Source of the DNA: Actinomadura sp. WMMA1423
GTDB taxonomy: Bacteria > Actinomycetota > Actinomycetes > Streptosporangiales > Streptosporangiaceae
NCBI RefSeq assembly: GCF_006547145.1
Contig: NZ_CP041244.1
Location: 8,742,001-8,806,000, forward strand
Direction: 5' to 3'
Length of the DNA stretch: 64,000 nt
The notes beneath the pieces are model-generated. The model did not search any database and had not been told where the DNA came from. It saw only the letters and a program-made list of their open reading frames with translations. Positions 60,993 to 64,000 of the stretch are shown here, in pieces; position 1 is the first letter of the stretch, and each line of letters starts with the position of its first letter. The translations under genes and the position numbers were made by a program.

Positions 60993-61680
60993 ATGCTTTT
61001 CTATCGTTCTTCGCTGCGGTTGTCGCGTCAGACGCTGCAGTACGTGACCGGGTTCGTCGGCCGGCACCGCAGGCAGGTCGGCAGCAAGGGCTGGGCTCTA
61101 CCAGCGGGGATGCAGGCGCTGATGACGCTGGCTTACCTGAAGAACGGCGAGAGGTTCGCGCAGCTCGGCGCCGGGTTTCGGGGGCGGAACCACCACCGCC
61201 TGGCGCTACGTCGACGAGACGGTAACGCTGCTGTCGGCCCGATCACCCAAACTCACCCGGGCGCTGGCCAAGGCCAAGAATGACGGCCTGCTCTACCTGG
61301 TTCTGGACGGCCTGCTCATCCCGATCGGGCGCGTGAAGGCCGACCGGCCCTTCTACCCGGGGAAACATTGCCGCCACGGCATGAACCTCCAGGTCATCGC
61401 CGCACCGAACTGAACCCTGCTGTGGGTGTCGGGACCGCTGCGCGGCCCAGTTCACGACCTGGCCGCGGCCAGGATCTGGGGCGTCGTCCGGGCACTGGCC
61501 ACCACCGGCCTGCTGGTGCTGGCCGATAAGGCCTACCAGGGTGCCGGCGCGCACATCCTCACGCCCTACAAGGGACGCGACAAGCCCGAACCTTAAAAGG
61601 ACACCAACCGCGCACACGCCAAGCTCGGCGGACCCGGCGAACGCGCGAACGCCCAGCTCAAATCATGGCGCATCGCAATG
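60993..61680 (+). pseudogene. IS5-type transposase, frameshifted and truncated
   Basis: Starts well (MLFYRSSLRLSRQTLQYVTG, MQALMTLAYLKNGERFAQL), then shifts frame near 61185 into TAWRYVDETVTLLSARSPKLTRAL. It continues KAKNDGLLYLVLDGLLIPI and KHCRHGMNLQVIAA, has an in-frame stop (AAPN-stop) near 61411, then goes on VSGPLRGPVHDLAAARIWG, LVLADKAYQGAGAHILTPYKG, with another stop, and breaks off at GERANAQLKSWRI. These are DDE transposase parts in order. At least three lesions and a missing 3' end make it non-functional. Confidence 0.8.
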
Positions 61681-61784
61681 TTCGGGTCCGGGTTGGAGGC
61701 GTGCGCTCGCCGCGCAGTACTACGGATCGGGCCTCCTCTGGCTACGGTGGGTCACAAGCTGCCGATGGCAGCACGGCATAAGTC

Positions 61785-62496
61785 GTGCTTCGGCGGCAGC
61801 GGCGGCGAACCGCGCCAGCACCTCGAACCCCACCGGCAGATTGCCGACTACCGCGACGCGATCAGCTACGCCGAGTCGCTCGACGTCGTGGACGCCGACC
61901 GGATCGGTGTCTGGGGGATCTCCTACAGCGGCGGCCACTCGCTGATCGTCGGCGCCCTCGACCCGCGCGTGAAGGTCGTCGTCTCGGTGGTCCCCGTCGT
62001 GGACGGCCTGGAGACCATGCGCCGCGCCCACGGCACCATGGGGTTCCGCCGGCTCACCAAGGCCGTGCTCGACAGCGGGCGCGAACTCTGGGCGACCGGC
62101 GAGTACGACTACATGAAGCACTCCTCGACCACACCGTCTGAGGAGCTGTGCACATGGCCGTTCCCCGGCAGCGCGCCGCTCTTCCAGATGCTGAAGGAGA
62201 CCGAGGCCCCGTTCTACGAGAACCGCAACACCGTGGCGTCGACGGAGATGCTCATGGAGTACTTCGTCGAGCCGCATCTGCGGCAGCTGGTGGACACGCC
62301 GGTTCTCATGGTGCTGGCCGACAGCGACGACTTCACCTGGTCGGACCTCGAGGTGGAGGCGTTCAACCGGGTCCCCACCCCGGTGAAGAAGCTGCACGTG
62401 ATGACCGGAAACGACCACCACCAGCTCTACCAGGAGCCCCAGCGCACGGCCCTCGCCGCGCACGTGTGCCGCGACTGGTTCGCCGAACACCTCTGA
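61785..62496 (+). pseudogene. Alpha/beta hydrolase lacking its N-terminus
   Basis: The recognisable part begins at GGSGGEPRQHLEPHRQIADYRDAI, which in intact relatives lies ~80 residues from the start. It continues with the nucleophile elbow VWGISYSGGHSL, DPRVKVVVSVVPVVDG, an acid region LVMVLADSDDFTW and His in TGNDHHQLY. About 235 residues remain and the frame is intact to the stop. The missing ~80 residues (strand order, oxyanion loop) are replaced by IS5 remnant sequence, so it is probably dead or at best altered. An open frame from 61678 could produce a chimeric protein. Confidence 0.75.
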
Positions 62497-62551
62497 CCGC
62501 CGGCGGACATGCCCGTGCCCGGGGCACGGGCGGGTGGGGGAGGGGGCCCGG

Positions 62552-63412
62552 TCAGCGGTGGTCGGAGTCGATCGCCAGCTCGGTCACCAGGGTGCTGATG
62601 GCGCGGGCGGTCTCGACGACCTGGGGGGCGATCACGTCCCTCAGCTCCGCCTTGTCCAGCGGGCGGGCGATCGAGACGTTGATCGCGGCGATGGGGCGCC
62701 CGGACGCGTTGAACACGGGGGCGCCGACTCCGCGGATGCCCAGGACCATCTCCTCGTCGTTCAGGGAGTATCCGCGGCTGCGGATGCGGTCGAGCTCCTG
62801 GGTGAGCTTGTCGCGGTCGGTGATCGTGTACTGGGTCACGGCCTCCAGCGCGCGGTCGCCGAGGATCCGCTCGACCTCCTCGCCGGGCAGGAACGCGAGG
62901 ATCGCGCGCCCCAGTGAGGTGGCGTGGACGGGCAGACGGCTTCCGACGAACAGCCGCAGCGCGAGGAGGTCGTCGTTGAGCAGGCGCGCGACGTAGACCA
63001 CTTCCGCGCCGCTCAGAAGAGCCATGTTGACCGTCTCGCCGGTGCTCTCGCGCAGCCGCTGGAGATGAGGGCGCGCCATCTCCGGCAGTTCCCGGCTGCT
63101 CAGCGCCGCACGCGCCAGCGAGATCGCCTTGAGACCGGGACGAAACGTCCTGGACTGAATCTCCTCCAGGTAACCGAGACTCAGCAGCGTCTGGCAGAAG
63201 CGGTACGCGGTCGCGCGGTTGAGTCCGGTCAACGAGGCGATCTCGCTCGTGGTGAGCTCGGGGCGCCTCTCGTTGAACAGCTCCAGGATCGCGAGAGCAC
63301 GCGAGACGGACTGGATGCCGTCCTTCTTGCCGCCCTCGACATCACCAGGCGAAGGACTGTTCGTTGTACGAGCCACAGGCAAGATGTTAGCCCACTGCGG
63401 CACATGGTTCAC
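62552..63412 (-). CDS. IclR-family transcription regulator
   Basis: 286 residues from GTG 63412; a GTG at 63376 gives 274 and is equally possible. N-terminal winged helix (SVSRALAILELFNERRPELTTSEIAS, LTGLNRATAYRFCQTLLSLGYL) and the GAF-like effector domain (NMALLSGAEVVYVARL; RLPVHATSLGRAILAFLP; RSRGYSLNDEEMVLGIRGVGAPVFN; GRPIAAINVS). IclR regulators commonly control degradation of aromatic or organic acids. The effector is unknown; the truncated hydrolase next door may once have been a target. Confidence 0.92.
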   Translation of the reverse strand: MNHVPQWANILPVARTTNSPSPGDVEGGKKDGIQSVSRALAILELFNERRPELTTSEIASLTGLNRATAYRFCQTLLSLGYLEEIQSRTFRPGLKAISLARAALSSRELPEMARPHLQRLRESTGETVNMALLSGAEVVYVARLLNDDLLALRLFVGSRLPVHATSLGRAILAFLPGEEVERILGDRALEAVTQYTITDRDKLTQELDRIRSRGYSLNDEEMVLGIRGVGAPVFNASGRPIAAINVSIARPLDKAELRDVIAPQVVETARAISTLVTELAIDSDHR

Positions 63413-63566
63413 TCCCGTGCCGCAGCCCTCCTCGATCCTCGGATTGAGGAGGGCTATGGCCCTAGCCAGGAGGCGCTCCGCGAGCTCTGCGGCGGCGGTC
63501 CCGATCGATCGATCCGGACCGTGTTGGAACCTTCTCTCGCCAGATCAGCCGGAGTATGCTCGCCAT

Positions 63567-64000
63567 ATGAACGTGCAGTCGAATCGTGAACACCTCCGAC
63601 TCGCATCCGAGCGGCGGCGGGGGATCGGGGCCGGCGGCGCGGTCGCGGGGCCGTGGAGGACGGATCACCGGCGGCTGGGAGCGGCGGAGATGCGCGGCCT
63701 GCTGGGCGACCCCGATCCGGAGACCCGGCTGAAAATCCTTGATCACCTCGATCGGAACTGCCTGACCTTCATCGCTCACTCACCGTTCTGCTGCCTGGCC
63801 ACCGCGGACGCCTCCGGCGCGACCGATTGCAGTCCCCGCGGCGACTATCCCGGATTCGTCCGCGCCCTCGACGAGCGGACGCTCGTCATCCCCGACCGGC
63901 TCGGCAACAAGCTGGGCGACTCCTTCTCCAACATCGCCGAGAACCCGTATGTCGGGCTCCTGTTCTTCGTTCCCGGGGTGGTGGAGACCCTCCGGGTGAA
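63567..64000 (+). CDS. PPOX-type FMN-binding protein, 3' end cut by window edge
   Basis: Visible 144 residues. From ~residue 60 it reads ILDHLDRNCLTFIAHSPFCCLATAD, then GDYPGFVRALDERTLVIPDRLGNKLGDSFSNIAENPYVGLLFFVPGVVETLRV. This is the pattern of the pyridoxamine-5'-phosphate-oxidase-like MSMEG_1061 family of FMN flavoproteins. The N-terminal ~45 residues are basic and atypical, so the real start may be a later codon such as the ATG near 63690. The C-terminal part lies outside the window. Confidence 0.82.
   Translation, partial: MNVQSNREHLRLASERRRGIGAGGAVAGPWRTDHRRLGAAEMRGLLGDPDPETRLKILDHLDRNCLTFIAHSPFCCLATADASGATDCSPRGDYPGFVRALDERTLVIPDRLGNKLGDSFSNIAENPYVGLLFFVPGVVETLRV

Noticed and set aside
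54064..61760. Shared CCTCTGGCTAC..GGGTCAC words at ~54077 and ~61734 as outer element ends
   Set aside because: Only about 20 matching bases with an indel and no surrounding similarity; too weak to call a repeat.

Overview
The window is very G+C-rich, uses many GTG starts and overlapping ATGA/GTGA gene junctions, and carries an SsgA/SsgB-family sporulation gene, a polyphosphate glucokinase, MsiK-style sugar transport operons and excalibur, TerD and streptogrisin-type proteins. This points to a filamentous, sporulating actinomycete. A Thermomonosporaceae/Streptosporangiales (Actinomadura-like) origin is my inference and was not tested.

Layout. 1-13.3 kb is mostly chromosomal housekeeping: the 3' part of polA, ppa, two FAD enzymes facing each other, a large PcfJ-like protein, a membrane glycosyltransferase with an LTA-synthase-like sulfatase, and a small DHFR-like protein. 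13.7-23 kb is a saccharide operon: DeoR regulator, GH4 glycosidase, PfkB sugar kinase, binding protein, two permeases without an ATPase, and a secreted PIG-L deacetylase. 23-28 kb holds a secreted serine protease, a G5/excalibur lipoprotein, two TerD-type proteins (one fused to an FtsK-like region) and an ArsR-SRPBCC fusion. 28.1-29.2 kb has four 109-bp triple-hairpin repeats beside a tRNA-Val/Cys/Gly cluster. 29.3-31.8 kb carries a winged-helix regulator with pabB and pabC. 31.9-40.1 kb is a second, complete sugar ABC operon ending in a PHP phosphoesterase and a GH38 alpha-mannosidase. 40.1-45.3 kb holds ppgK, a Gdx/SugE-type exporter with an SDR under a TetR protein with two visible operators, sthA, ssgB and a TIGR02611 membrane protein.

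From tRNA-Val(CAC) at 45.36 kb to about 61.8 kb the region is accessory. A 301-bp near-perfect direct repeat, beginning in the anticodon loop of this tRNA gene, recurs 8.85 kb downstream and brackets a coherent island. The island contains a divergent candidate precursor peptide, a YcaO cyclodehydratase and a TfuA protein (the thioamide-forming pair), a convergent four-gene cobalt-type thiocyanate hydrolase operon (scnB-scnA-scnC-P15K), a [2Fe-2S] ferredoxin-like protein, the CbtB/CbtA cobalt importer, a small unknown protein and a DUF1275 membrane protein. CbtAB would supply cobalt, P15K would insert it, and the enzyme would convert thiocyanate to carbonyl sulfide and ammonia. How YcaO/TfuA joins this (sulfur source, modified peptide or modified enzyme) is the main open question.

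Beyond the second repeat lie a sigma-factor pseudogene and a divergent pair made of a membrane protein with an extracellular periplasmic-binding-protein-like domain and an HTH-NACHT-multi-TM ATPase, a candidate sensor/effector system. A decayed IS5-type transposase follows, joined to an alpha/beta hydrolase that has lost its N-terminus. The window closes with an IclR regulator and the start of an FMN-binding PPOX-type protein.
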